Below, piece by piece: positions 48,573-57,487 of a stretch of DNA of 64,000 nt. The translations under genes and the position numbers were made by a program. Under the pieces are notes generated by a model. It did no database searches and had not been told where the DNA came from. It was given only the letters and a program-made list of their open reading frames with translations. Location of the stretch: contig NZ_JAMQPV010000001.1 in assembly GCF_026151395.1 (NCBI RefSeq), positions 2,048,501 to 2,112,500 on the forward strand, given 5' to 3'. Every line of letters starts with the position of its first letter. The first letter of the stretch is position 1. This DNA is from Leptospira limi. Lineage in GTDB: Bacteria > Spirochaetota > Leptospiria > Leptospirales > Leptospiraceae.

Positions 48573-48676
48573 TTTTGCCTCTTAAATCAAGATAAGGGTA
48601 AGGGGAAGGACGACGAGCAAAAAAAGATGTTGTCACCTTGGCCCAACCCGAGAATTTATTTTTAAGGAGAACAACT

Positions 48677-49741
48677 TTGAACTTCGACGAAATCTCGAAA
48701 CATCTTGGAAACGACGCGGAATCCCTCCTTGGATTCAAATCACCAAAAATCGCAAAAGAACTCATTCACGTACCTGGTAGCGACTGGGTAGACAGAATTT
48801 TTGCACCTACAGACAGGTCCATCCCTGTTCTCAGAAGCATTCAAACTTTACTCGGCCATGGCCGACTTGGTGGAACTGGATATGTATCCATCCTTCCTGT
48901 TGACCAAGGGATTGAACACTCCGCTGGTGCATCGTTTGCCAAAAACCCAATTTACTTCGATGGCGAAAATATCATCAAACTCGCAATAGAAGGCGGTTGT
49001 AATGGTGTGGCTACAACTTTAGGAGTGCTTGGTTCTGTGGCTCGTAAGTATGCTCACAAAATCCCTTTTATTTTAAAGATCAACCACAACGAACTTCTCA
49101 CTTACCCAAACAAAAGTGAACAAATTTTGTTTGCGACTGTAAAACAAGCATATGACCAAGGTTGTGTTGCTATCGGTGCCACAATTTATTTTGGATCTGC
49201 TGATGCTGGTCGTGAAATCGTTGAAATTTCAAAAGTGTTCCAAATGGCACATGAACTCGGAATGGCAACGATCCTTTGGTGTTACATCAGAAACAATGCG
49301 TTTAAAAAAGACAAAGACTACCATGTTTCCGCTGACTTAACAGGACAAGCCAACCATCTAGGAGTAACCATCCAAGCGGATATCATCAAACAAAAGTTAC
49401 CTGAAAACAATGGTGGTTACAATGTTCTCAACCAAGAGTCTTCTTACGGTAAAACTGATAAACGTATTTATTCTGATTTAACTTCTGAACATCCTATTGA
49501 CCTCACACGTTACCAAGTAGCAAATTGTTACATGGGAAGAGCGGGACTCATTAACTCAGGTGGAGCATCGGGAGAAAATGACTTACAAGAAGCGTTAAAA
49601 ACTGCGGTCATCAATAAACGTGCTGGTGGTATGGGACTCATTTCTGGTAGAAAAGCGTTCCAAAAACCAATGAAAGAAGGTGTGTCACTTTTACACGCGA
49701 TCCAAGACGTCTATCTTTCAAAAGAAATCACAGTTGCTTAA
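48677..49741 (+). CDS. fbaB: Fructose-bisphosphate aldolase class I (FbaB/DhnA type)
   Basis: Schiff-base aldolase of glycolysis and gluconeogenesis, 354 residues. [20 protein letters not shown], the substrate lysine region [12 protein letters not shown], and [13 protein letters not shown] with [16 protein letters not shown] (phosphate binding) fit the archaeal-type class I aldolase. The open frame extends to TTG 48638, but TTG 48677 has AAGGAG seven bases upstream and gives the expected N-terminus [11 protein letters not shown]. malQ follows after nine bases, suggesting shared sugar-polymer metabolism. Confidence 0.92.
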   Translation: MNFDEISKHLGNDAESLLGFKSPKIAKELIHVPGSDWVDRIFAPTDRSIPVLRSIQTLLGHGRLGGTGYVSILPVDQGIEHSAGASFAKNPIYFDGENIIKLAIEGGCNGVATTLGVLGSVARKYAHKIPFILKINHNELLTYPNKSEQILFATVKQAYDQGCVAIGATIYFGSADAGREIVEISKVFQMAHELGMATILWCYIRNNAFKKDKDYHVSADLTGQANHLGVTIQADIIKQKLPENNGGYNVLNQESSYGKTDKRIYSDLTSEHPIDLTRYQVANCYMGRAGLINSGGASGENDLQEALKTAVINKRAGGMGLISGRKAFQKPMKEGVSLLHAIQDVYLSKEITVA

Positions 49742-49750
49742 TGTAAATCA

Positions 49751-51472
49751 TTGGGCTCATTGATTCCAATCAAACAAAGAAGGGCAGGGGTACTTGTATC
49801 TCTGTCCTCAATTGTTTCTAGGCATTCATTCGAATGTGGAGACATCTTTAGTTTATACCCACTTTGTGACTGGGCAAAGGACATTGGATTTAGTATCATC
49901 CAATTATTACCTCTCAATGATACTGGATATGGATATTCACCCTATAGTGCCATTTCAGCTTTTGCTATCGATCCATTATACATTTCTTTATACAAACTAG
50001 GCTTACCAAACAAATCACGAAAAAACCAAATCGTTACCTTACAAAACAATCCCACTCGGGTGCGTGAATTCAAAATAAAATACCTTAGAGAATTTTATCT
50101 TTCCCATCAAAAAGAAGCGATGAAAGAGGCGCTTAACTTTTTAGAAAAACAAACTTGGTGTTATTCGTATGTTTCATTTCGGGTATTGTATGAAACATAC
50201 GAAGGTAAAAATTGGTGGGAGTGGCCAAAAGAATTCCAAGATCCCTATAATGCAAAAGACAAGGTATTCACAGAACAAAGAGAGGAAGCATTATTTTGGG
50301 TATATTTACAAAAAATCGCCTATGATCAGTTAAATGCCGCCAAACTTCACTTAGAGGATAATGGGATTTATTTAAAAGGAGATATGCCAATCCTTACTGC
50401 TCGTAATTCCTGTGATGTTTGGGAACACCCTGAAAATTTTTTCTTGGATTTACAAGCAGGGGCTCCTCCTGATCATTTTTCTCAAACGGGACAAACTTGG
50501 GGTTTCCCTGTTCTTAACTGGGAAGTGTTACAAAAAAGCCATTATAGTTGGTGGAAAGATCGTTTATTGTATTTAGAAAATTTTTTCCATTTGTATCGCA
50601 TTGACCATGTGATCGGTATGTACCGCATTTGGGCCATTCCCAAAGAACACAGAACCGCATTGAAGGGATGGTTCCACCCTCAATTTGGAATAGAGACCAG
50701 TGAATTTTTAAAAGTTGGTATCGATCCAAAGGAAATGGAATCCCGCGGACTGATCCATGAATTCAAACCCAATCACTATATTTTTTATTGGGACTTCTGG
50801 AAAGAGGAAGGTTACCAGTCACTCCCAGAAGATACCAAAGCTAATTTATTCCCTTTGTCCGAACTGCATATCAATGAAGAAGAAAAACATTGGAGAAAAG
50901 CAGGGGAAGATATCTTAGAAATTTTTGAATCCTTTTCCTCCATGGTTCCTTGTGCAGAGGATTTGGGTTCTGTTCCTACTTTCATTCGTGAATCCTTGTT
51001 TGAGCGACAAATGATTGGAATCGATGTCGTACGTTGGACAAAATCATTCACAACGGGGGAATACATCGAAGAGGACCATTACCGGGAAAATGCAATTTCT
51101 GTTTTATCGACACATGACACTAGTTTGGTGATGGAGTGGTGGAATCAGGAAGGGGATGTAGAGCCTAAACTTCAGTTTTTCTTTGACCGTTTGGGAAAAC
51201 CAAGACCCGAATCAGAAGACCAAATCTTAGAAGGGTTACTCGATTTTGTGTTCCAAACCAAAAGTTTATTTAGCATCCAACTCTTTCAAGATCTGGCCCT
51301 TGGTGTTTCCGATGTTTTACAGAATCCTGAAAAACACAGAATCAATTACCCAGGAACACCTGATCATTCCAATTGGACCTACCGATTTCCGATTCTCATA
51401 GAAGACTATGTGGAAGACTTTAAACGTAATTTTACCTTACGCAAACTCGTTCATTCATCTGGTAGAAATTAG
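49751..51472 (+). CDS. malQ: 4-alpha-glucanotransferase (amylomaltase)
   Basis: GH77 enzyme that rearranges alpha-1,4-glucans. LPLNDTGYGYSPYSAISAFA at the N-terminal substrate site, RIDHVIGMYRIWAIP with the nucleophile Asp, CAEDLGSVP with the acid/base Glu, and STHDT with the transition-state Asp. 573 residues. Start is TTG 49751 or 49760; no clear ribosome site, which fits coupling to fbaB. No glycogen synthase or phosphorylase gene is nearby. Confidence 0.92.
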   Translation: MGSLIPIKQRRAGVLVSLSSIVSRHSFECGDIFSLYPLCDWAKDIGFSIIQLLPLNDTGYGYSPYSAISAFAIDPLYISLYKLGLPNKSRKNQIVTLQNNPTRVREFKIKYLREFYLSHQKEAMKEALNFLEKQTWCYSYVSFRVLYETYEGKNWWEWPKEFQDPYNAKDKVFTEQREEALFWVYLQKIAYDQLNAAKLHLEDNGIYLKGDMPILTARNSCDVWEHPENFFLDLQAGAPPDHFSQTGQTWGFPVLNWEVLQKSHYSWWKDRLLYLENFFHLYRIDHVIGMYRIWAIPKEHRTALKGWFHPQFGIETSEFLKVGIDPKEMESRGLIHEFKPNHYIFYWDFWKEEGYQSLPEDTKANLFPLSELHINEEEKHWRKAGEDILEIFESFSSMVPCAEDLGSVPTFIRESLFERQMIGIDVVRWTKSFTTGEYIEEDHYRENAISVLSTHDTSLVMEWWNQEGDVEPKLQFFFDRLGKPRPESEDQILEGLLDFVFQTKSLFSIQLFQDLALGVSDVLQNPEKHRINYPGTPDHSNWTYRFPILIEDYVEDFKRNFTLRKLVHSSGRN

Positions 51473-51512
51473 AATTTTTTTAAATTTTGACAGAATCGTT
51501 CAAGTGGATTCT

Positions 51513-51552
51513 CACTTTGTTTGGTAAAGTGGAACCGTACTTTGGAGGTTCC
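51513..51552 (+). promoter_or_regulatory. Two consecutive leader hairpins before the Mpo1-like gene
   Basis: CACTTT (51513-51518) pairs with AAAGTG (51526-51531), and GGAACC (51531-51536) with GGTTCC (51547-51552). The second stem-loop contains the Shine-Dalgarno GGAGG (51544-51548) of the TTG start at 51555. The stems share one base, so they may compete. Possible translational control. Confidence 0.4.
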
Positions 51553-51554
51553 CT

Positions 51555-52097
51555 TTGAGATTTGCAAAAGAAATGGCATTTTATTCTGCCTACCATCAAG
51601 AAAAACGAAATGTTTGGATTCACGTTTTAGGAGTACCAACGATTACGTTTACTCTTTTTGTTGTACTCAGTCGATTTTCGTTATTTGAATACAATGGTTT
51701 TTCCGTAACTGCATCTCTCGTATTTACCTTGGGAGTTTTAGGGTATTATTATACCTTAGATGTATTTTTTGCATTCATCGCAACACTATTGTTCGGTGGA
51801 TTATTTCTGGCTGCGGAATGGATCACCGTGCAACTCCCATCCCAAACCGCATGGACTATTTTTGGAATTGGGCAAGTCGTTGGTTGGGGATCCCAGTTTT
51901 ATGGGCATTTTATCTTTGAGAAAAGTAGACCAGCACTTTTCGACAATTTATTCCAAGCACTTGTTTCTGCACCACTCTTTGTCGTGGCAGATGTGTTCTT
52001 CGAATTAGGATATCGATCTGAATTAAAAAAAGCAGTGGAAGATGAACTAAAACAAAAAGGCGTTTGGAAAGACTTTAGCGTCCACAAAACCGCATAA
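51555..52097 (+). CDS. DUF962 / Mpo1-like membrane protein
   Basis: Four to five hydrophobic segments in 180 residues. Family motifs are FYSAYHQEKRNVWIHVLGVP (with two His) and the distal WGSQFYGHFIFEKSRPALFDN (His pair region). Yeast Mpo1 is an iron-dependent dioxygenase that alpha-oxidises 2-hydroxy fatty acids; the histidines seen here are consistent, so a lipid-oxidation role is inferred. TTG 51555 with GGAGG six bases upstream. A TTGACA sits at 51487-51492, but no good -10 is evident. Confidence 0.83.
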   Translation: MRFAKEMAFYSAYHQEKRNVWIHVLGVPTITFTLFVVLSRFSLFEYNGFSVTASLVFTLGVLGYYYTLDVFFAFIATLLFGGLFLAAEWITVQLPSQTAWTIFGIGQVVGWGSQFYGHFIFEKSRPALFDNLFQALVSAPLFVVADVFFELGYRSELKKAVEDELKQKGVWKDFSVHKTA

Positions 52098-52120
52098 ATC
52101 AAATTTGAAATCTAAGGATT

Positions 52121-52897
52121 TTAAATCATATCACAAAAACAAACTTGGTGTAAATGAGACCCTCCAAGAAACAGGGAGGGTTTCACACCAAACATCTTTT
52201 TAAAGGTTCGAGACAAATGGGCTTGGTCACTAAAACCAGCTGCATGTGAAGCAGTTGTTAGGTTCTCTCCATTTTGTAATAACCTTGCGGCAATGTGCAA
52301 TCGTTGCCAAAGTAAATACTGCCTAAGTGGGATTCCCATATTTTCTTTGAACAAATGCATAAACCGATCTTTTGAGATTCCCGTTTCGTTTGAGAGAATC
52401 GCTACATTGATTGGGTTTGGAAGTGTTTCTTTAATTTTTGTAAGGGCAATGTCAATTCTTGGATCCCAAGATTTGTTTGATTTTTGGGAACCAAGTTCTT
52501 CCAATATTTGTTCATAAATCAATTTCGCTTTTGGACAGTTTAAACCGCTGCCAAATAATGGTTCGGATAAGGATTGGATTCTTTGTATCGTCTCGGATTT
52601 TAACAGAGTATACGGGTCCTTCATTTCAATCTTTTTGTATTCATCCGATTTTGGATCCAATTGGATCACTACGATTTCCGTATGATTTGCTTCTAAGCGG
52701 TGAAAAAAATTAGGAGGGATGATGATTCCTTCTGTTTCAATGATTTGATTCTCTTTTGTGGTCAAACGAAATGGCAGTTGTTTGGAAACAAGAATGGAAA
52801 CTGCATAATGAGAATGGGGTTCGGTGACAAGGCCTTGTGTGCCAAGGAGAATCCTCTCTCCGAAATAAAAAAGACTTCCCTTTCTCTTCTCAGCCAT
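52121..52897 (-). CDS. AraC-family transcriptional regulator
   Basis: 258 residues. N-terminal cupin-like sensing half (PHSHYAVSILVSKQLPF) and C-terminal double HTH at about 155-250: VAILSNETGISKDRFMHLF and ASHAAGFSDQAHLSRTFKKM, followed by FGVKPS. It is divergent from the transglutaminase-like gene with only 49 bp between the starts, so it may control that gene or itself. The inducer is unknown. Confidence 0.9.
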   Translation of the reverse strand: MAEKRKGSLFYFGERILLGTQGLVTEPHSHYAVSILVSKQLPFRLTTKENQIIETEGIIIPPNFFHRLEANHTEIVVIQLDPKSDEYKKIEMKDPYTLLKSETIQRIQSLSEPLFGSGLNCPKAKLIYEQILEELGSQKSNKSWDPRIDIALTKIKETLPNPINVAILSNETGISKDRFMHLFKENMGIPLRQYLLWQRLHIAARLLQNGENLTTASHAAGFSDQAHLSRTFKKMFGVKPSLFLGGSHLHQVCFCDMI

Positions 52898-52946
52898 ATA
52901 CTAAAAAAATCTTTCATATGGTTTCAAAAAAGGCAAGGATTATCAA

Positions 52947-54701
52947 ATGAAACATTGGATTCTAGGTTTCCTAATTGTACTCACAAGTGGCTCACTCATA
53001 GCTACGGAACGCGGGGAAGTTCCGTTTGAATGGAAACAAATTGGTACAAAATACGAGTACGATCCTAATTTCAGTTTTCCTGATGCAGAGTCTGTCGAAT
53101 TGTTTGAGTCCTTATTGCGGATCAATTCCCAACTTTATTTCCAAACCAAAAATAAAGATAAAGAATACCACCTTTACCAATATGATTTACCAAGTAAAAA
53201 AATAACACCCATCTCTTGGGATAAGGGTAGGGTTCTTGGTTGGGCTCTGTGTAGTGACAGCATTTTTGTTCAAACAAAACAAAAGATATATGTTGTGTCG
53301 CAAGATTCATTTGTGATCAAAAATGAGTTCAACATTGCAAGTAAAACCAATGGTTGGAAGGATTTTGTATGTGTTAAAGATAAAATGGTTCGGTTGGAAA
53401 AAGACCAATTAGAAGTTTTTGATATAAATTCTATGGAGAAAGTATCGGAACTTCAGTTACCAATGAAATCAGTTCAAAGGATCATCAAACGGAATGATTC
53501 CGAAATCCTTTTGATTTCTTCTTTTGCAGGGAATACCATCCAGGTGTTTTCTTTAGAGGAAGGTACAACAACAAAAGAATGGAAATTCCCAACTAACCAT
53601 AGAGCTCTTTTTAAAATGGCTGTCCTTAGTTCTGATCGATTTTTAATTTTTGATCCAATTACCAAAATTTATGGGGAGTGGTTTTTGTTTGATGAACATT
53701 TTTTTCCCATTGGAGATGGACTCTTCATTCGTTCCGACGAAAAAGCAGTTCGGTTTTCACCCATCAAATCGAATCTCGAATACCAATTGGATTTAACATC
53801 AACTTCCGACATCACTGAATCCAATTTCCATGTAATCCTTCCGAAAAAAGATACATATTCCCAGGAGTTAAGAGAAGAAACCTTTTATTCACCGAGTACA
53901 TTCAGTTTGGATGATTCAGGAAATCGTACTCTCACAGTGAAAGTCCCTCCTATGCAAGAAGGAGAGTCAAAAACCATAACTGTGTATCGAGGGAAACTCA
54001 CTCGTTATAAAATCCATTGGAAACTTGGACCCGAGTTGATTGTCAATCGAGAAGAAAGTGAATCCAAACATCCAAACGAACTCAGAGATGATTGGTTTGT
54101 CAAACTTGAGGATCCGATTGTTGTCTCAAAACGAAATGAATTGTTCCAAGAAAAAATTTCAATCAAAGAACTACTGATGGAAACATCCCAATATGTTTCT
54201 TCAATCCCTTATAAATCAGGCAAGTTTGAATCAGCACCTAATGTAATCCAAAAAAACAATGGTGGTTGTACGGAACATTCCTATGTCACCATGTCATTGT
54301 TACGTGGAAAGGGTATTCCTGCTAGGTTAGTATGGAATTATTTACCAACTGAATCTTCTGATGAAATGAGTTTTAATCATAAATTCGTTGAGGTATGGGT
54401 GAATGGTTACGGCTGGATTCCGATGGAACCCCTTTCTCCTCCAAAATCAAAACCAGGTGTGACTTATGCGAGGCATTTGGTATTTGCAGTTTTACCAACT
54501 CCTACACATCCAAAAATTTCAGGAGGGGATCGTTTGGTGCAACTGACAAAAGACCAACTTTCCTTGGGAAAAAAACTCAAAATGAAACTCACCATTTTGA
54601 AACAAGGAGAAGGATTACAAGGGGAAGAATCTCTTGAAATCCAACCCAATCAGATGCGAAATCGGGCGATCCAGTCGGGTGAAGAACTTGTGGTTCCTTA
54701 A
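52947..54701 (+). CDS. Exported transglutaminase-like protein
   Basis: 584 residues with a signal peptide (WILGFLIVLTSGSLIA). The first 300 residues look like a beta-propeller or beta-rich domain (repeated strand-turn pattern). The C-terminal part is a transglutaminase-like cysteine protease fold: NNGGCTEHSYVT (C441), FNHKFVEVWVNGYGWIPMEP (H478 and a following acidic residue), the Cys-His-Asp triad. Substrate unknown; likely periplasmic or outer-surface. AAGGA precedes ATG 52947. It converges on the lipoprotein hydrolase gene with an 18-bp gap. Confidence 0.82.
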   Translation: MKHWILGFLIVLTSGSLIATERGEVPFEWKQIGTKYEYDPNFSFPDAESVELFESLLRINSQLYFQTKNKDKEYHLYQYDLPSKKITPISWDKGRVLGWALCSDSIFVQTKQKIYVVSQDSFVIKNEFNIASKTNGWKDFVCVKDKMVRLEKDQLEVFDINSMEKVSELQLPMKSVQRIIKRNDSEILLISSFAGNTIQVFSLEEGTTTKEWKFPTNHRALFKMAVLSSDRFLIFDPITKIYGEWFLFDEHFFPIGDGLFIRSDEKAVRFSPIKSNLEYQLDLTSTSDITESNFHVILPKKDTYSQELREETFYSPSTFSLDDSGNRTLTVKVPPMQEGESKTITVYRGKLTRYKIHWKLGPELIVNREESESKHPNELRDDWFVKLEDPIVVSKRNELFQEKISIKELLMETSQYVSSIPYKSGKFESAPNVIQKNNGGCTEHSYVTMSLLRGKGIPARLVWNYLPTESSDEMSFNHKFVEVWVNGYGWIPMEPLSPPKSKPGVTYARHLVFAVLPTPTHPKISGGDRLVQLTKDQLSLGKKLKMKLTILKQGEGLQGEESLEIQPNQMRNRAIQSGEELVVP

Positions 54702-54719
54702 ATTGGAAACAAATTTAAC

Positions 54720-55883
54720 TTACTTTCGTAAAACAAAGTTTTCCCCATTTTTGGGTCCTGATTTACGGATAAAGAGGCGTTTTTCAACAGATACACCAAG
54801 TAACACTTGGTAGATGTCTGTGAGAATTGGCCTTGATGAATAATATCCATGGCCAAGTCCACCCACTCCAAGCACTGGGTCATCCACTTCGTTTACATTG
54901 ATCACATCCACTCCAGTATATTTAAAACACATGCCAGCTCTTGGACCACCATTCACTTTTTGAGAGGCAACTAATGCATTGTCTCCTGGAGAACAATACA
55001 AGGTGATCCTTTCTGCAGTATTGTTTAAATCAGATAAGATGAGTTCAAATTCGTTTTTGTCGAAGTCAGGGGCATTGAGGATGAGTTCCGAAAGAAATTG
55101 TTTTTTTCCTGATTTGGAAAGAGAGGCAAGGGAAGGTAAAACCACTTGGTGGCCCATACTATGAACCATTAAATGGATTTTTTTTCCAATGGAGGATATG
55201 GATTTTAGAAAATTAGCAAATGGTTCACGATTGATTTTTGCTTCTGTAAAGTTCAAATCATAGGTTGATTTCACCATCACCTGTCCAAGTATTCCAGCGT
55301 CAGCACCAGCAGGCCATGAATACACAACGACTTCCCCAGGGAATTTGAGGTCATATTTCATTTGTCCAGCTCGTAATACTGCTTCATCAAAATTGACATT
55401 AAATCCATGAACAAAAACTAATACTTCTTCACTGGCAGATGATTTTAACTTGGATAAAAATTCTCTGTCATCTGTATTCACTCGGCCTTTGAATTGGAAA
55501 AATGTGTTTTTATCTTGGTCATTATCCAAGGAAATATCACCAATGATATGTTTTGCGGGGACGTTTACGATACAAATCCCAAAATGTGGGTTTATATCGG
55601 TAATGAAACCAAAACTATTCCCATCACAACGATCTTTGGCTCCCATTTCCCTTCTTGTTGTAACAAAATGAACGTTAATAGTTTTTGTCTCATCAAAGGG
55701 ATCAACCAATCGTTTGTTGATTTGTTCTCCAATTTTTGGTGCACAGGAAACGAGAAAAGATAAAGAAACTGCCAAACAAATCAATATGGTTGTGGAAATT
55801 CTCTTTTGTATACCAAAGGATGTGATTACGAGATCACCTTTTTTGGAAGAGGATTGGAACTGGTTCGTTTTGATAGTTTTCAT
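54720..55883 (-). CDS. Lipoprotein alpha/beta hydrolase (DUF900 family)
   Basis: 387 residues. A long polar N-terminus precedes a hydrophobic segment ending in a spirochaete-type lipobox SFLVSC (C47), so it is probably a membrane-anchored lipoprotein. Hydrolase motifs: VLVFVHGFNVNFDEA (oxyanion loop), VVVYSWPAGAD and the nucleophile elbow MVHSMGHQV (S242). Family substrates are unknown. ATG 55883 overlaps the M23 stop as ATGA. It is the last gene of the envelope cluster. Confidence 0.84.
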   Translation of the reverse strand: MKTIKTNQFQSSSKKGDLVITSFGIQKRISTTILICLAVSLSFLVSCAPKIGEQINKRLVDPFDETKTINVHFVTTRREMGAKDRCDGNSFGFITDINPHFGICIVNVPAKHIIGDISLDNDQDKNTFFQFKGRVNTDDREFLSKLKSSASEEVLVFVHGFNVNFDEAVLRAGQMKYDLKFPGEVVVYSWPAGADAGILGQVMVKSTYDLNFTEAKINREPFANFLKSISSIGKKIHLMVHSMGHQVVLPSLASLSKSGKKQFLSELILNAPDFDKNEFELILSDLNNTAERITLYCSPGDNALVASQKVNGGPRAGMCFKYTGVDVINVNEVDDPVLGVGGLGHGYYSSRPILTDIYQVLLGVSVEKRLFIRKSGPKNGENFVLRK

Positions 55884-57004
55884 TTGTATGAAAATCCTTT
55901 GATGAGTTTTGTAGGATTGATGTTTTTTCCGTCTTTGATGACTTCAAAATGTAAATGAGGACCAAAACAATACCCCGTACATCCCGAACGAGAAATGATT
56001 TTTCCGGCACTCACATAATCACCTTCTTTCACATAAAGTTTGGAATTGTGAGCATATAACGTTTGGTAGTTGTCGTCATGAGATAAGATGATGGCATTTC
56101 CATATCCACCCATCCAACCAGAGTAGGTGACTTTTCCTTTTCTTGCGGCATAGACGGATTCGTAATTGGCACGTAAGTCAAGTGCCATATGGAATTTATA
56201 TTGTGGGTAGGAACGGGTTCCCCAACCAGAAGTGATGACTTTGGAAGACACGGGGATCCTCCAAACTGGGCCAGTATCTGGGATCACGGCGCCTGGTAAA
56301 AATACCTTTTGTCCAGACTTAAATAAATCATAATCTTCTAATTGGTTTTCTGCATAAATGTCATCAATTTTGACTTTATAATAGTCTGCTACTTTTGCCA
56401 GTGTATCCCCTTTTTTTAGTTTGTACATTAGGCCGTGTTTGTTTGGAATGTTTAGAATTTGGCCTGCTATGAGAGATACTTCTGGATTGATGCCAGAACT
56501 TCCTGCAATGGATTCAACAGATACCTTAAACCGACGTGCAATATCAGATAAGGATTCATTTTTTTTGACTTTGTATTGAGTGACTTTTAGTTTTTTATTT
56601 TTGTTGTCTGCGAGTTTGTCGAGTTCCGCTGACCGAAGGATCGCCATTTTTTTATCTTCGGTTTCTTGTAAGTATTTTTCGTCCGCTAGTTTTGCTTCCT
56701 TGTCTTTTGTATCATTTTCTTCTACCTCAGTGGACATACTGAGGAATTCTTTTTCCATCAAACTTTCTTCGTAAGTTTGTTTGTCGACAATGACGGAGAG
56801 TAAAAACGCTAATAAAAACGAAAAACCGAGTAGGGGTAAGATACGATACCGTTTGCGGTTGAGATCAATAGTGCCGTGTAAAACACTCGATTGCGATTGT
56901 AGGTTATAAAAATACTTACCTGGGGAAACTTGGATGACGTTTATGTTTCCCCAACGTAACACATGCTTGCCGATCGTAGACTTTTCAGGTGAACGAAGTA
57001 GCAT
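55880..57004 (-). CDS. LysM-M23 membrane peptidoglycan endopeptidase
   Basis: 374 residues: cytoplasmic N-terminus 1-54 with a beta-rich look (GKHVLRWGNINVIQVSPGK), TM 55-73, a coiled segment, LysM repeats at about 145-190 and 196-240, then M23. Zinc ligands H275 and D279 (HMALD) and H352 (HLHFEV) are intact. The gene follows bactofilin by 19 bp. Bactofilin-M23 pairs shape cells in Helicobacter and stalked alphaproteobacteria, the bitopic peptidase docking on the bactofilin filament through its cytoplasmic part; the same is inferred here. Confidence 0.88.
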   Translation of the reverse strand: MLLRSPEKSTIGKHVLRWGNINVIQVSPGKYFYNLQSQSSVLHGTIDLNRKRYRILPLLGFSFLLAFLLSVIVDKQTYEESLMEKEFLSMSTEVEENDTKDKEAKLADEKYLQETEDKKMAILRSAELDKLADNKNKKLKVTQYKVKKNESLSDIARRFKVSVESIAGSSGINPEVSLIAGQILNIPNKHGLMYKLKKGDTLAKVADYYKVKIDDIYAENQLEDYDLFKSGQKVFLPGAVIPDTGPVWRIPVSSKVITSGWGTRSYPQYKFHMALDLRANYESVYAARKGKVTYSGWMGGYGNAIILSHDDNYQTLYAHNSKLYVKEGDYVSAGKIISRSGCTGYCFGPHLHFEVIKDGKNINPTKLIKGFSYK

Positions 57005-57023
57005 GTGTTAAATGGAATTTAGG

Positions 57024-57428
57024 TTAGTCCTTTGAATCTAAAGATTTGATTCCGCCAAAAGATTCTTCCACAATCTTACGAACGTCTTTTTTCTGTCCGC
57101 CAGTGATTGTGATGTTTCCTTTTGCAACGACACCTTTTTGAAGTTCTAAATAAGGAGCAGTGATGTCACCTAACATACGTCCTGTCCCTTCTAATTTCAC
57201 TTCGTTTTCGGCTTTGATATTGCCAATGAGGGTTCCGGAGACAATGACTTCTCTTGCACTGATATTGGTTTTGACCTTTCCAGTCTCTCCAATGACGAGA
57301 GCGTCTTCTGTTTTGATATCACCTTCGAATTTTCCATCGATTCTAAGTGAACCTGCGATATAAAATTTACCTTCAAATATCGACCCTGGTCCGATAACGC
57401 TGTTGATGGAATCCTTACCTATTGCCAT
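57024..57428 (-). CDS. Bactofilin
   Basis: Polymer-forming cytoskeletal protein of 134 residues. The core is a right-handed beta-helix built from short repeats (GSLRIDGKFEGDI, LVIGETGKVKTNISAREVIV, LIGNIKAENEVKLE), starting from VIGPGSIFEGKF. It assembles into non-polar filaments without nucleotide. AAAAGGAGCAGGA before ATG gives a strong ribosome site. Bactofilins influence helix shape in Leptospira biflexa. It lies between a class A PBP and an M23 peptidase, a wall-shaping context. Confidence 0.93.
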   Translation of the reverse strand: MAIGKDSINSVIGPGSIFEGKFYIAGSLRIDGKFEGDIKTEDALVIGETGKVKTNISAREVIVSGTLIGNIKAENEVKLEGTGRMLGDITAPYLELQKGVVAKGNITITGGQKKDVRKIVEESFGGIKSLDSKD

Positions 57429-57487
57429 TCCTGCTCCTTTTCCCCTTCTGTGAGAATCAAAATTTTCGGTCTATCTGACAAGCCTTT

